Assembly (NCBI RefSeq): GCF_011067135.1
Contig: NZ_JAAMOW010000008.1
Span: forward strand, 241,657 to 305,656
Origin: Solimonas terrae
Lineage (GTDB): Bacteria; Pseudomonadota; Gammaproteobacteria; Nevskiales; Nevskiaceae
Direction of reading: 5' to 3'
DNA length: 64,000 nucleotides
The first letter of the stretch is position 1; the number at the start of each line of letters is the position of its first letter. A program made the translations under genes and the position numbers. This document shows, piece by piece, positions 49,562 to 59,056 of the stretch. Under the pieces are notes generated by a model. It made no database searches. It saw only the letters and a program-made list of their open reading frames with translations, and was not told the DNA's origin.

Positions 49562-50881
49562 ATGTTCGGAATCACGCGCAAGACCGATGTCAAAGCCCTG
49601 GCGATGGAACGCGCGAACGCGCCGTATCTGCAGGTCTACGCATCCGACTTCCATATCCGCGATCCCGAACTGGAACAGGGCCTGGCGACGCTGATGCCGA
49701 ACGGGCGTCAGCTCCGACTCAGCGACGCTGCCGAACTGGGTCCGCAGATGAAAGTCGCGGATGTCGATTTCGTGCTCAGTCTGCTGATTGCGCCAAGTCT
49801 GCTCGACGGTCTTTCCGACGCGGTGCTCGCGGCGCGTGCCGCCGGGCGGCCGACGACGCTGATCGTCGCGGTCACTCCGGGACAGCTGACCGCGCTCGGC
49901 CAATGGCTGAACAAGCGCGGCAACGAGAACAAACTGGCCGGCATGCGCCTGCTGCTGGCGCCGAACGCCGAAAGCGTGCTGCGCCAGCTGCCACAGCGGC
50001 TGACGCCGGTGGTCGAGGAAAATCTGATCCGCATGCCGATCTCGACCGAAGTCGAGAATTCGCCGATGCGCAATTTCTACGTGTTCAGTCCGGAACTGCA
50101 GGCGCTGGTCGCACGCATTCGCGCGTATGCCACCAACGGCATCAATCGCACCTATCTGCTTGGCGGGCCTGGCAGCGGCAAGACTTCGCTGTCGTACTAC
50201 TACTACCTGACGCGCAACCGCGGCCGTTTCGTCTCGGTGAACCTCGCCGCCGAAAACACCGGCGACAAGGCGGCCGTCAAATCGTTGCTGTGCGGTCATG
50301 TCTCGGGAGCGTTTCCCGGTGCCGGCAGCCGCACCGGCGCATTCACCCACGCACGCGACGGTGTCTGCTTCATCGATGAAAGCCACGGCATCACCGGTCC
50401 GGTGATGGAAGTGCTGATGGAAGCCTTCGACAACGGTCAGTATCTGCCGTTCGGTGCGTCGGCCAAGCAGTCGCTGGAATGTGCGATCGTGTTCGCGACC
50501 AACCGCAGCTGGGAGACCCTGCAGAATTCGGTCAACATCGACGAGTTCACGCGCATCGGCGCGGCGACCTTGTCGGTGCCGGAACTGCACAAGCGGGAAG
50601 AGGACATGATCGCCGTGGTCGCCACCACGCTGGCCAGGATGGCGGAGCGCTGCACGACCTGGGCGCAACCCAAGGGCGTCAGCGAAGACGCCTGGTCGCG
50701 CATCCGCAACTGCCGCTGGCACGGCAACATCCGTGCGCTGGTGCGCGTGCTGGAGTCGGCTTTCGTCGACTACGGCGTGCGCGGCGGCGACACCCTGCTG
50801 CAGCTCGACGAGATCGACGCCGGCATCAAGCTCTGGGAGCCGGCGAACCACCACAGTCACCAGATCTACGCGGTCGCGTAG
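49562..50881 (+). CDS. AAA+ ATPase of the sigma-54-activator type with altered GAFTGA loop
   Basis: A 439-residue protein. An N-terminal part of about 170 residues of unknown fold, then an AAA+ core: Walker A GGPGSGKTS (201-209), GAFPGA at 249-254 in place of GAFTGA, Walker B with D272-E273 and RNCRWHGNIRAL at the C terminus like the W-x-GN-x-R-x-L sensor II. The loop change (T to P) should impair sigma-54 contact. There is no Fis-type HTH after the core. So it may be a remodelling ATPase or a degenerate regulator. A caggaag Shine-Dalgarno and a terminator mark a single-gene unit. Confidence 0.8.
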   Translation: MFGITRKTDVKALAMERANAPYLQVYASDFHIRDPELEQGLATLMPNGRQLRLSDAAELGPQMKVADVDFVLSLLIAPSLLDGLSDAVLAARAAGRPTTLIVAVTPGQLTALGQWLNKRGNENKLAGMRLLLAPNAESVLRQLPQRLTPVVEENLIRMPISTEVENSPMRNFYVFSPELQALVARIRAYATNGINRTYLLGGPGSGKTSLSYYYYLTRNRGRFVSVNLAAENTGDKAAVKSLLCGHVSGAFPGAGSRTGAFTHARDGVCFIDESHGITGPVMEVLMEAFDNGQYLPFGASAKQSLECAIVFATNRSWETLQNSVNIDEFTRIGAATLSVPELHKREEDMIAVVATTLARMAERCTTWAQPKGVSEDAWSRIRNCRWHGNIRALVRVLESAFVDYGVRGGDTLLQLDEIDAGIKLWEPANHHSHQIYAVA

Positions 50882-50906
50882 AACGGACTTCGGGGCGGGA
50901 AGGGGC

Positions 50907-50936
50907 GCCGCCGGCCACTGGCCGGCGGCTTTTTTG
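50907..50936 (+). terminator. Terminator of the AAA+ gene
   Basis: Stem gccgccggcc / ggccggcggc with loop act, followed by tttttt. It lies 25 nt after the stop and just before the convergent peroxidase gene. Confidence 0.85.
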
Positions 50937-50947
50937 TGTGCGCGCTG

Positions 50948-52225
50948 TCAGCGCGCGGGCGGCGGTATCGCGGCGGCGACGTCGCGATCGGTCAAGGTAC
51001 CGAGGAACGCGACCAGATCGTCGATGTCGGCGTCGCTCAGCGCGGCGCGCGGCCGGGCCGAGGGACTGAAAGGGGCGTCGACATGGTCGACATTGCCGCG
51101 CAGTTCCTGCGGCAGATCGTCATAGCGCTGCACGACGCCGTCGCGCTGCGGGTACCAGCGCGCCGGATCGCTGTCGCGTGTCGCGTAGAACCCCACGGCG
51201 TCCCGCAGCTTGTCGAAACGGGCGTTGTGGAAGAACGCGCGGCGCGTGGCCACATTGCGCAGGCTTGGCGTCTTGAACATGCCGCAGTAGCGGCGCGCGC
51301 GCTGGTCGCTGCGCAGCGGTCCGCACAGGCCGAGATCGTGGAACGCCGGATCGGCATTGGCGGCGATGGCCGGATTGCGCGGTACGCCGAGCACCTGGAA
51401 GCTGAAATCGGTGAACAGCGGATGCGCGCCGTTCGCACCGCGCGTCGCCGTGTGGCAGGCGGCGCAGTTGCCCTTGTCGGGCGCGACGAACAGCGCCAGG
51501 CCGCGCTGTTCCTGTTCGCTCAACGCAAGCTTGCCGTCGAGGAAATCGTCGTAGCGGCTACTGTACGGGGCAAACTCCGGATTCTCGATTTCGTAGCGCT
51601 CGAGTGCCAGGCCGACGGTCGCCAGTGCCCGTTCCGGCGTTGCCAGCGCGTCGGCGCCGAACACCTGCCGCAGTTCGTCGATGTAGGGCACGCGCGCGAG
51701 CCGGGCCGCGAACGCCGTGGCATCGGCATTGCCCATTTCGTTGAGCGCAAGCAGCGGAAACGCGGCCTGCGTGCGCAGGGTATCGAAGCGGCCGTCCCAG
51801 CCGAGACCGCCGACCGGCACGCTGTCCAGTTCGAGCAGACGCTCGGTTTCGTCGCGCTGGTATTCCTTCGACCAGACCGGGACGCGGCGCAGCGTGTAGC
51901 GCAGCGACGGCACGGCGCGCAATCCGGGCTGGTCGAGATTCGCGCCGCCGCGCTGGATCCGGCCGCCGTCCGGCGTCGTGTAGGCATGCGCAGGATCGTG
52001 GCAGCTCGCGCAGGACTGTCGCCCGGACGCGGACAGCGACGAGTCGAAATAGAGCTTCGCCCCCAGCGCCGCAGCGCCGGGGTAGGAGGCTTGCAGCAGG
52101 GTCGGCCGCTGTGGCGCGGAAGCGGCTTCCGGCGCTGGCGCCTCATGGCAGCCGGCCGCGAACAGGACCGCGCCGCACAGCGCCGCCCACGCGCTGACGC
52201 GACGCGTCAACGGCGGTGACGGCAT
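50948..52225 (-). CDS. Lipoprotein di-haem cytochrome c peroxidase
   Basis: A 425-residue periplasmic lipoprotein of the MauG/CcpA family. The lipobox is LFAAGC (Cys about 26). Two c-type haem sites are seen: CASCHDPAHAY in the first third and CAACHTATRG in the middle, with the MFKTPSLRNVATRRAFFHNARF region. It reduces hydrogen peroxide in the periplasm or modifies a partner. The start ATG 52225 is 26 nt after the upstream phosphoesterase stop, so the two form a likely operon. Confidence 0.9.
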   Translation of the reverse strand: MPSPPLTRRVSAWAALCGAVLFAAGCHEAPAPEAASAPQRPTLLQASYPGAAALGAKLYFDSSLSASGRQSCASCHDPAHAYTTPDGGRIQRGGANLDQPGLRAVPSLRYTLRRVPVWSKEYQRDETERLLELDSVPVGGLGWDGRFDTLRTQAAFPLLALNEMGNADATAFAARLARVPYIDELRQVFGADALATPERALATVGLALERYEIENPEFAPYSSRYDDFLDGKLALSEQEQRGLALFVAPDKGNCAACHTATRGANGAHPLFTDFSFQVLGVPRNPAIAANADPAFHDLGLCGPLRSDQRARRYCGMFKTPSLRNVATRRAFFHNARFDKLRDAVGFYATRDSDPARWYPQRDGVVQRYDDLPQELRGNVDHVDAPFSPSARPRAALSDADIDDLVAFLGTLTDRDVAAAIPPPAR

Positions 52226-52251
52226 TGCCGACGGCTGCTGCTCTCGTCCAC

Positions 52252-53511
52252 TCAGAACTGAGTGAAGATGTCGCTGCCGAACGGCATCAGCCCGTCCTGG
52301 CCGGCGTAGCCGAGATAGGGGCTCAGCGAGAAGATGTCCTGCAGCGACTTCAGCATCGAGTAGTGGTTGTACGGCACGTCGCTGACCGTTCCGCCCTTGA
52401 TGAATGGCGACAGCAGCACGGCGCCGGTGCGGTCGCCGCCGTAGCCGTCGATCCTGATGACGTACTGCATGGTCGGCGATACCGGCAGCGTTTCGGCCGA
52501 CGGGCGCGTGATGTTCGGGCCGATCTGTTGTTCGCAGCAGTGCTCGCCGGGGAAGGTGATCGTGTAGGTCGTGACGCCGTCCGTGGTCGTCGGTGCGACC
52601 GAGGCGTAATTGCCTTCGTCGAAGTTGATGATCAGCAGGCCATCCTTCTTGAACGCCGGCGACGACATGATCTTCGGCACCCAGATCTTGAGGAAGCCGT
52701 CGGCAGAGGTCAGGCCGCCGGGCGCGCCGCCGACGCAACCCTTGTTGGCGGCACCGGTGCCGTCGCCGTCATGACCGTCGTTGCAGACATTGGGCGTGAT
52801 GAACGCGAAGTTCGGCGTGCTGGAGGCAGAGGCGAGATCGGTGTCGAGCTGCCTGAGGTTGACGACCCTGGCTTCGCAGTCCGGCGTGTCGAGGATCGAG
52901 TGGAAGTAGACGAACGGGTTGTGACGGGTCGCGTACTGGTCGCCGTCCGGAACGCTCGCGCTTGCGGCTTCCGGCGCATTGGTGAGGTCGGCGGCGCCGA
53001 TGGCCGGGTGTCCGCAGCTCGCCGATTCGCGCGCCGGATCGTTGCCCATGTCTTCCATGTAACCCTTCCAGCTCAGTCCGGCAGCCTTGAGCTGATCGGG
53101 CAGGGTCTTGATGCTGGCCGGATAGACGCAACCGTCGCCGATCGCCTGACCGTCGGGCGTCGTGCCGCTCATGACGAAGTCGACATAGTTCGTGCAGTCG
53201 CCCGAAGTCGCATTGGCGGTCGCCTGGCCGCTGATCATCGAAATGTAGTTGTCGAGGCTGGCGTGGCCGGTGCCGTAGTACTGCGTCAGCAGCGCGCCCT
53301 TGGCAGGCAGCGACTGCAGATACGGGTCCTGCGTGCTGCTGCCGAAGGTGTCGTCGAAATTCTTGTTCTCGAGCACGATCACGAAGACATGCTTGATGTC
53401 CTGCAAGGTCCTGGGCTTGTTGTTGTCGCAGGCACTGAGCAGCGTGCCGAGGCCGAGGCAAGCGAGCAGTGCGGCGCCGGTGAACCGGCGCATACCGATG
53501 ATTCGAGACAT
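52252..53511 (-). CDS. Phosphoesterase-family (phospholipase C-like) lipoprotein
   Basis: A 419-residue exported enzyme of the phosphoesterase/acid phosphatase group. The lipobox is LLSAC with Cys28. Motifs are FVIVLENKNFDDTFG (metal site near the N terminus), YYGTGHASLDNYISMISGQ, FITPNVCNDGHD and INFDEGNYASVAP. The catalytic type is a hydrolase of phosphate esters or phospholipids. Cys-rich, suggesting disulfides. ATG 53511. First gene of the pair with the di-haem peroxidase. Confidence 0.85.
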   Translation of the reverse strand: MSRIIGMRRFTGAALLACLGLGTLLSACDNNKPRTLQDIKHVFVIVLENKNFDDTFGSSTQDPYLQSLPAKGALLTQYYGTGHASLDNYISMISGQATANATSGDCTNYVDFVMSGTTPDGQAIGDGCVYPASIKTLPDQLKAAGLSWKGYMEDMGNDPARESASCGHPAIGAADLTNAPEAASASVPDGDQYATRHNPFVYFHSILDTPDCEARVVNLRQLDTDLASASSTPNFAFITPNVCNDGHDGDGTGAANKGCVGGAPGGLTSADGFLKIWVPKIMSSPAFKKDGLLIINFDEGNYASVAPTTTDGVTTYTITFPGEHCCEQQIGPNITRPSAETLPVSPTMQYVIRIDGYGGDRTGAVLLSPFIKGGTVSDVPYNHYSMLKSLQDIFSLSPYLGYAGQDGLMPFGSDIFTQF

Positions 53512-53709
53512 GGACTTTCCCTGATCCGGAGCGTGGAGAAGAAACCGAAACGCGCCGCAAGGAATACCTCGCCAAGGTTTCAGAACAATGAAACCTTGAC
53601 GTTCCATTGGCCGGTGATCGAGCTGGCCGATCGAATTCCGGCGGCGATTGGGGGTTTTCCGTTACGATTCGCGCCGAAATTCGTTCCGCTGCCGATTCCG
53701 AGCCCGTAC

Positions 53710-55242
53710 ATGACCACGATCCGCCAGGAAGACTTCATCCAGTCCATTGCCGACGCTTTCCAGTACATCAGCTATTACCATCCGCTCGATTACGTGACCG
53801 CGCTCGGCGAAGCCTACGAACGCGAGGAGAATCCGGCGGCGAAGGATGCGATCGCGCAGATCCTGACCAATTCGCGGATGAGCGCCGAAGGCCATCGCCC
53901 GATCTGCCAGGACACCGGCATCGCCACCGTGTTTCTGAAGGTCGGCATGAACCTGCGCTGGGACGCGCAGCTGTCGGTCACCGACATGGTCAACGAGGGC
54001 GTCAAGCGCGCCTACAACCACCCGGACAACAAGCTGCGCGCGTCGGTGCTCGCCGATCCGGCCGGCAAGCGCACGAACACCAGGGACAATACGCCGGCGG
54101 TGATTCATTACGAGATCGTGCCCGGCGATCACCTCGAAGTGATCTGCGCGGCCAAGGGCGGCGGTTCGGAAGCCAAGTCGAAGATGGCGATGCTCAATCC
54201 GTCGGACTCGATCGTCGACTGGATTCTCAAGACCATTCCGACCATGGGCGCCGGCTGGTGCCCGCCCGGGATTCTCGGCGTCGGCATCGGCGGTACGCCG
54301 GAGAAGGCGATGCTGCTCGCCAAGGAATCGCTGATGGCGCCGGTGGACATCCACGAACTGAAGGCGCGCGGCGCCGCCAATCGTGCCGAGGAACTGCGCC
54401 TCGAACTGTACGAGAAGGTCAACAATCTCGGCATCGGCGCGCAGGGGCTTGGCGGCCTGACGACGGTGGTCGACGTCAAGGTGCTCGATTACCCGACGCA
54501 CGCCGCCAACCTGCCGGTGGCGATGATCCCGAACTGCGCGGCCACGCGGCACGTGCATTTTCATCTCGACGGCTCCGGGCCGGCCGTGCTGCCGACGCCG
54601 AAGCTCGAAGACTGGCCGAAAGTCACCTGGCAGGCGGACACCAAGACCGCGACGCGCGTCAATCTCGACACGCTGACGAAGGAAGAAGTTGCCAGCTGGA
54701 AGCCCGGCCAGACGCTGCTGCTGAACGGCAAGATGCTGACCGGCCGCGACGCCGCGCACAAACGCATCGCCGACATGCTCGCCAGGGGCGAGAAGCTGCC
54801 GGTCGACTTCACCAACCGCGCGATCTACTACGTCGGTCCGGTCGATCCGGTGAAGGGCGAGGTGGTCGGCCCGGCCGGTCCGACGACGGCGACGCGCATG
54901 GACAAGTTCACGGAAACCATGCTCGCGCAAACCGGTCTGATCACGATGATCGGCAAGTCCGAGCGCGGCCCGGTGGCGATCGAATCGATCAGGAAGCACA
55001 AGAGCGCGTATCTGATGGCGGTCGGCGGCGCGGCCTACCTGGTCGCCAAGGCGATCCGGTCGGCGAAGGTGCTGGGTTTCGAGGACCTCGGCATGGAAGC
55101 GATCTACGAGTTCGAAGTGCAGGACATGCCGGTCACGGTGGCTGTCGACAGCAGCGGCGAGTCGGTACATGAAACCGGACCGAAACTCTGGCAGCAGAAG
55201 ATAGCAGGCAGGATCGGCAATATTCCGGTGGCGATCGCCTGA
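53710..55242 (+). CDS. fumA: Fumarase class I, Fe-S dependent
   Basis: A 510-residue fumarate hydratase of the oxygen-labile [4Fe-4S] type. The three cluster cysteines are likely in ICQDTG, GWCPPG and NCAATRH. The second half has GKMLTGRDAAHKRI and VVGPAGPTTATRMD, the C-terminal domain. The start ATG 53710 follows a short AT-rich gap with no clear Shine-Dalgarno. dsbB starts 26 nt downstream. Symbol given by class; could be called fumB. Confidence 0.94.
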   Translation: MTTIRQEDFIQSIADAFQYISYYHPLDYVTALGEAYEREENPAAKDAIAQILTNSRMSAEGHRPICQDTGIATVFLKVGMNLRWDAQLSVTDMVNEGVKRAYNHPDNKLRASVLADPAGKRTNTRDNTPAVIHYEIVPGDHLEVICAAKGGGSEAKSKMAMLNPSDSIVDWILKTIPTMGAGWCPPGILGVGIGGTPEKAMLLAKESLMAPVDIHELKARGAANRAEELRLELYEKVNNLGIGAQGLGGLTTVVDVKVLDYPTHAANLPVAMIPNCAATRHVHFHLDGSGPAVLPTPKLEDWPKVTWQADTKTATRVNLDTLTKEEVASWKPGQTLLLNGKMLTGRDAAHKRIADMLARGEKLPVDFTNRAIYYVGPVDPVKGEVVGPAGPTTATRMDKFTETMLAQTGLITMIGKSERGPVAIESIRKHKSAYLMAVGGAAYLVAKAIRSAKVLGFEDLGMEAIYEFEVQDMPVTVAVDSSGESVHETGPKLWQQKIAGRIGNIPVAIA

Positions 55243-55268
55243 TCGGCCACCGACGCAAGGAGCGCGTG

Positions 55269-55781
55269 ATGCGTGTGGGTTTCCGCTTGTTGAGTCTGCT
55301 CGGCTTTCTTGGCTGCGTGTTCGGCCTGGCCTTCGCAATCGTTTATCTGCAGCATCTGCGCGGCTACGAGCCGTGCCCGTTCTGCATCTTCCAGCGCATC
55401 GCGATGGCCGCAACCGGTCTGGTGTTCCTCGCCGCGGCGCTGCACGGTCCGCGGGCCGGCGGTCGCTGGTTTTATGCGGGGCTTGCGGCGCTCACCGGCG
55501 GCATCGGCATCGGTCTGGCGGCACGCCATGTCTGGTTGCAGCATCTGCCGGCCGATCAGGTCCCGGCCTGCGGCCCGACGCTCGATTACCTGCTCGACAT
55601 GATGCCCGCCAGCGAGGCCGTGATGACGGTGCTGCGCGGTGACGCCAGCTGCGCCAAGATCACGGCACAATGGCTCGGTATCGCGCTGCCCGGCTGGACG
55701 CTGATCGCGTTCGTCGGGTTCGTGGTTTACGCCCTGGCGCTGCCGCTGGCAGCCAAAACCCTTGAACGGAGAAACGCATGA
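55269..55781 (+). CDS. dsbB: Disulfide bond formation protein DsbB
   Basis: A 170-residue four-helix inner-membrane protein that reoxidises DsbA with quinone. First redox pair CPFC at 36-39, second pair Cys101 and Cys128 in the periplasmic loop. AAGGAG 6 nt before ATG 55269 decides the start over the GTG just before. rraA overlaps its stop by four bases. Confidence 0.93.
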   Translation: MRVGFRLLSLLGFLGCVFGLAFAIVYLQHLRGYEPCPFCIFQRIAMAATGLVFLAAALHGPRAGGRWFYAGLAALTGGIGIGLAARHVWLQHLPADQVPACGPTLDYLLDMMPASEAVMTVLRGDASCAKITAQWLGIALPGWTLIAFVGFVVYALALPLAAKTLERRNA

Positions 55782-56272
55782 GCTTCGCGACCACCGATCT
55801 TTCCGACGCACATCCCGAAGCCCAGGTTGCCGATCCGATTTTCGGCGACTTCGGCGGCGTCGCATCGTTCTATGGCCCGGTCATCACGCTCAAGGTATTC
55901 GAGGACAACGGCATGGTTCGCGCGCTGCTCGAAGAGCGCGGCAACGGCCACGTGCTGGTGGTCGACGGCGGTGGGTCGGCGCGCTGTGCGCTGGTCGGCG
56001 GCAATCTCGGCCAGCTGGGTGTCGACAACGGCTGGGCCGGCATCGTCGTCAACGGCTTCATCCGCGATACCGACGAGCTGGCGGAGCAGGAGATCGGCAT
56101 CAAGGCGCTGGGCGCGCATCCGCGCAAATCCGAGAAGGGCCTGCACAAGGGGCATCGCAACCGTCCGGTGAGCTTCGCCGGCGTCAATTTCAAGCTCGGC
56201 CAGTGGCTGTATGCCGACGCCGACGGCATCGTCGTCGCCGACGAACCGATTCACGAGGATCTCAAGAAATAG
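55778..56272 (+). CDS. rraA: RraA-family protein
   Basis: A 164-residue protein of the RraA fold. RraA binds RNase E and inhibits it; relatives are 4-hydroxy-4-methyl-2-oxoglutarate aldolases. [30 protein letters not shown] has the GN-LGxLA-like and NGFIRD signature. The Arg-Asp pair that marks the aldolase is present. Overlap with dsbB (ATGA). Confidence 0.9.
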   Translation: MSFATTDLSDAHPEAQVADPIFGDFGGVASFYGPVITLKVFEDNGMVRALLEERGNGHVLVVDGGGSARCALVGGNLGQLGVDNGWAGIVVNGFIRDTDELAEQEIGIKALGAHPRKSEKGLHKGHRNRPVSFAGVNFKLGQWLYADADGIVVADEPIHEDLKK

Positions 56273-56362
56273 GGTCGTGCCGGGCAGTTCCGGCAGGGCA
56301 AGGCGCGGGTTTTGCTTCACAACTGGCGATCCCGGTTCGGGACAACAGAAGGCGAGTTCACG

Positions 56363-57442
56363 ATGAAGTTCATTCGCAATGCGGCAATGCTGGTGATGTT
56401 GATGCTTGCCGCATGCGGCGGTGGTGGCCATGGTGACGGCAATGGCGGCGGCGACGGTGGGGGTGTCGGGCAGACCGATTGCCAGGCTGCGTTTTCTCCC
56501 GAGAAGCTTGCTGCGGGCGAGGATTGCACGCCGGTCGCCGGCAGTCTCTGTCCGGTTGCCGACAGCGAGAATCTGCTGCAGCCGCAACCGATTCCCTGCG
56601 ACGGCGTCGATGTCCAGGAGTTCAGCGTCACCGCCAGCGGCCTGACCTCGAGCTACTACGCGCTGACCGGCGGCGAGCAGAACTACGACGCCGTCTATGT
56701 CGGCCTGCATTACCTGGGAATCGACAAGGGCGCCTTCGCCAATATCGTGCGCCTGCCGGAACTGGCCAAGGGTCGCAAGGTTCTGGTGATCGCACCGCAG
56801 GCCCCGACGGCGAACCGCTGGCCGACCGGCAACGCACTCGACAGCGCGCAGATCGCCTCGAACGTCGAATGGGTCAAGGCGGTGGTCGCCGATGCCCGGA
56901 GCCGCTATCACGTCCAGGATTCGGTGCCGCTGTATGTGGCCGGTCTGTCGGACGGCGCCGAGTTCAGTTACCTGTACGGCTGCAGCGATCCGAATGTCCG
57001 CGCGATTCTGGCGACCGCAAGCGCCGCCAATCCTTCTTCGTTCAGCGCCGCGTGCACGTCGGCGCACCAGGTTGGTACCGTCATGGTGCACGGCACCAGC
57101 GATATCACGACGCCGTACAACGGCCTGCCGCTCGGGCTGACGATGCCGATTCCGGAGATTCACCAGGCTTTCAAGACGATCGACGGCTGCTCGGCGGCCG
57201 ACAGCACGATCCCGGTGCCGATGACCCTCGACTCGTTCCAGGTCACCATCGATTACACGGCCAAAGGCGGCTGCAGCTCCGGCGGACGCAACTTCCTCGT
57301 CGTCGTCGACGGGGGCGGTCACAACTGGCCAGGCAAGAGCCGCGGCCTGATCACCACCGAAGTGCTGTACGGCGGCCAGACCGAGAATTTCGACGCGACC
57401 CTGCAAGGCTATGACCTGTTGCGCCTGGCGGCCGGCGACTGA
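56363..57442 (+). CDS. Exported polyester-depolymerase-like esterase lipoprotein
   Basis: A 359-residue lipoprotein. The lipobox is LMLAAC (Cys18), followed by a Gly/Asp/His-rich spacer (GGGGHGDGNGGGDGG). The alpha/beta hydrolase has the nucleophile elbow AGLSDGAEF with Ser196, a GTSDITTPY acid segment and DGGGHNWPG near the end. It resembles the 6335 esterase but is not a copy. Aaggcga before ATG 56363. Substrate inferred as short polyesters or acylated sugars. Confidence 0.82.
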   Translation: MKFIRNAAMLVMLMLAACGGGGHGDGNGGGDGGGVGQTDCQAAFSPEKLAAGEDCTPVAGSLCPVADSENLLQPQPIPCDGVDVQEFSVTASGLTSSYYALTGGEQNYDAVYVGLHYLGIDKGAFANIVRLPELAKGRKVLVIAPQAPTANRWPTGNALDSAQIASNVEWVKAVVADARSRYHVQDSVPLYVAGLSDGAEFSYLYGCSDPNVRAILATASAANPSSFSAACTSAHQVGTVMVHGTSDITTPYNGLPLGLTMPIPEIHQAFKTIDGCSAADSTIPVPMTLDSFQVTIDYTAKGGCSSGGRNFLVVVDGGGHNWPGKSRGLITTEVLYGGQTENFDATLQGYDLLRLAAGD

Positions 57443-57470
57443 GTCGCGTCGCAGCCGCTGAAATCTCGAC

Positions 57471-58832
57471 ATGGCAGCACGTGACCTGACCAGCGGGTCG
57501 ATCGGCGCGCACCTGTTGCGCATGGCGGCATTCATGCTGCTGACCATGTTCGTGCAGACGCTTTACAGCCTGATCGACATTTTCTGGGTCGGGCATCTCG
57601 GGCGCGACGCGGTTGCCGCCGTGGCGCTCGGCAGCAATCTGATGCTGGCGTTGATGGCGGTGTCGCAGTCGCTGGCAGTCGGCGCCGCGGCATTGATCTC
57701 GCAGGCCGCCGGCCGCAAGGATTTCGACGAGGCGCGACGCCTGTTCACCCAGTCGCAAAGCCTGGCGATCCTGCTGGCGCTGGTGTTCTTCGTGCTGATG
57801 TACGGGGTTCGTGGCCTCTACAGCGATGCATTGGCCGGCAACGCCGAGGTTGCACGCCTGACGCGCGACTTCCTGTTGCCGTTCATTCCGGCGATGGCGC
57901 TGCAGATTCCGCTGTTCGTGCTGTCCGCCGCACTGCGCGGAGTCGGCGATGTGCGCACCGCGTCGATTGCCCAGGTCGCTTCGGTGCTCGTCAACATCGT
58001 GCTCGCGCCGGTGCTGATCTTCGGCTGGGGCAGCGGTCATCCGCTCGGCGTTGTCGGCGCGTCGCTGGCCACGCTGATTTCGGTGCTCGCCGGCGTGTTC
58101 GGTCTGGCCATTCATGTGGTCCGCCGCACGCGTTTTCTGCTGGCCGGGCCCGGCGCCTGGAAACCACAGGTGAGGATCTGGTTGCGCATGGTCCGCATCG
58201 GCCTGCCGTCCGGCCTGGAGATGGGCCTGATGGCGTTCTACATGGGTTTCGTCATGGCGATGCTGCAGCGCTTCGGTTCGGCACCGCAGGCGGCGTTCGG
58301 TGTCGGCATGCGCGTCCTGCAGGTGGGCATGATGCCGGCGATGGCCGTGACGTTTTCGTCGGCCGCGATCGTCGGCCAGAATTACGGTGCGAGGCGGCCG
58401 GCGCGCGTCCGCGCCACGTTCGCTCACGCCGTGAAGCTGAATCTGACGGCAGCCGGTTTTTTCTGCCTCGCCTTCCACCTGGCGCCGACGATGCTGATCG
58501 GCCTGTTCTCGAACGACTCGCAGGTGCAGTACTACGGCGCGCAATTCCTGCGCTGGATCTCCTGGAACCTGATGGCGATGGTCGCGGTGATGGCTTGCGG
58601 CGGCGTGTTTTCCGGTCTTGGCAACACCCTGCCATCGCTGGCCGGTTCCGTCGTCCGGATCGGCTTCATCACGGTCTTCGCTCTGCTGCTGTCCACGCAT
58701 CCGGGTTTTGCTCCGCACTGGATTTGGGCACTGTCGGTCGTCGCGTCGCTGTTGCAGCTGGCCATCAATCTGCCGCTGCTGAGGCGCGAAATGCGGCGCC
58801 GGCTGCGGCCGATGGAAACGGCTGCGGTCTGA
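57471..58832 (+). CDS. MATE-family efflux transporter
   Basis: A 453-residue 12-helix transporter that exports drugs or metabolites in exchange for Na+ or H+. N-terminal TLYSLIDIFWVGHLG and the second-half QVGMMPAMAVTFSSAAIVGQNYGA are characteristic. Starts 29 nt after the esterase gene, so the two may share transcription. Basic C terminus. Confidence 0.92.
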   Translation: MAARDLTSGSIGAHLLRMAAFMLLTMFVQTLYSLIDIFWVGHLGRDAVAAVALGSNLMLALMAVSQSLAVGAAALISQAAGRKDFDEARRLFTQSQSLAILLALVFFVLMYGVRGLYSDALAGNAEVARLTRDFLLPFIPAMALQIPLFVLSAALRGVGDVRTASIAQVASVLVNIVLAPVLIFGWGSGHPLGVVGASLATLISVLAGVFGLAIHVVRRTRFLLAGPGAWKPQVRIWLRMVRIGLPSGLEMGLMAFYMGFVMAMLQRFGSAPQAAFGVGMRVLQVGMMPAMAVTFSSAAIVGQNYGARRPARVRATFAHAVKLNLTAAGFFCLAFHLAPTMLIGLFSNDSQVQYYGAQFLRWISWNLMAMVAVMACGGVFSGLGNTLPSLAGSVVRIGFITVFALLLSTHPGFAPHWIWALSVVASLLQLAINLPLLRREMRRRLRPMETAAV

Positions 58833-58916
58833 AACGCGCCCGGGCGCCCGGTCGCTTCGGCTTGCGTCATGCCGCACAGTGGCCGGAGCGACAGCGACCA
58901 CCTGATATTTCAGGTG

Positions 58917-58945
58917 CTGCAATGCAAAAAAGTCGCCGCTATAAT
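58917..58945 (+). promoter_or_regulatory. Likely aceA promoter
   Basis: Perfect TATAAT at 58940-58945 with ctgcaa at 58917-58922, 17 bp apart. The -35 is weak, so activation is likely. The leader to ATG 59057 is about 105 nt. Confidence 0.5.
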
Positions 58946-59056
58946 CGCGGCCCCCAAAGGTCCGCTGCGCTTTCGACGCTGTGACTGAAACCTCCGTCGA
59001 GAGCCCGCTGCCGGGCTGGCGGACCCGTTTCCTTTCACCCGTGAGGATCGATTCAC

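Noticed and set aside
53512..53709. Small RNA or tRNA in the gap before the class I fumarase
   Set aside because: No cloverleaf, strong stem or T tract could be read; it looks like an ordinary promoter gap.
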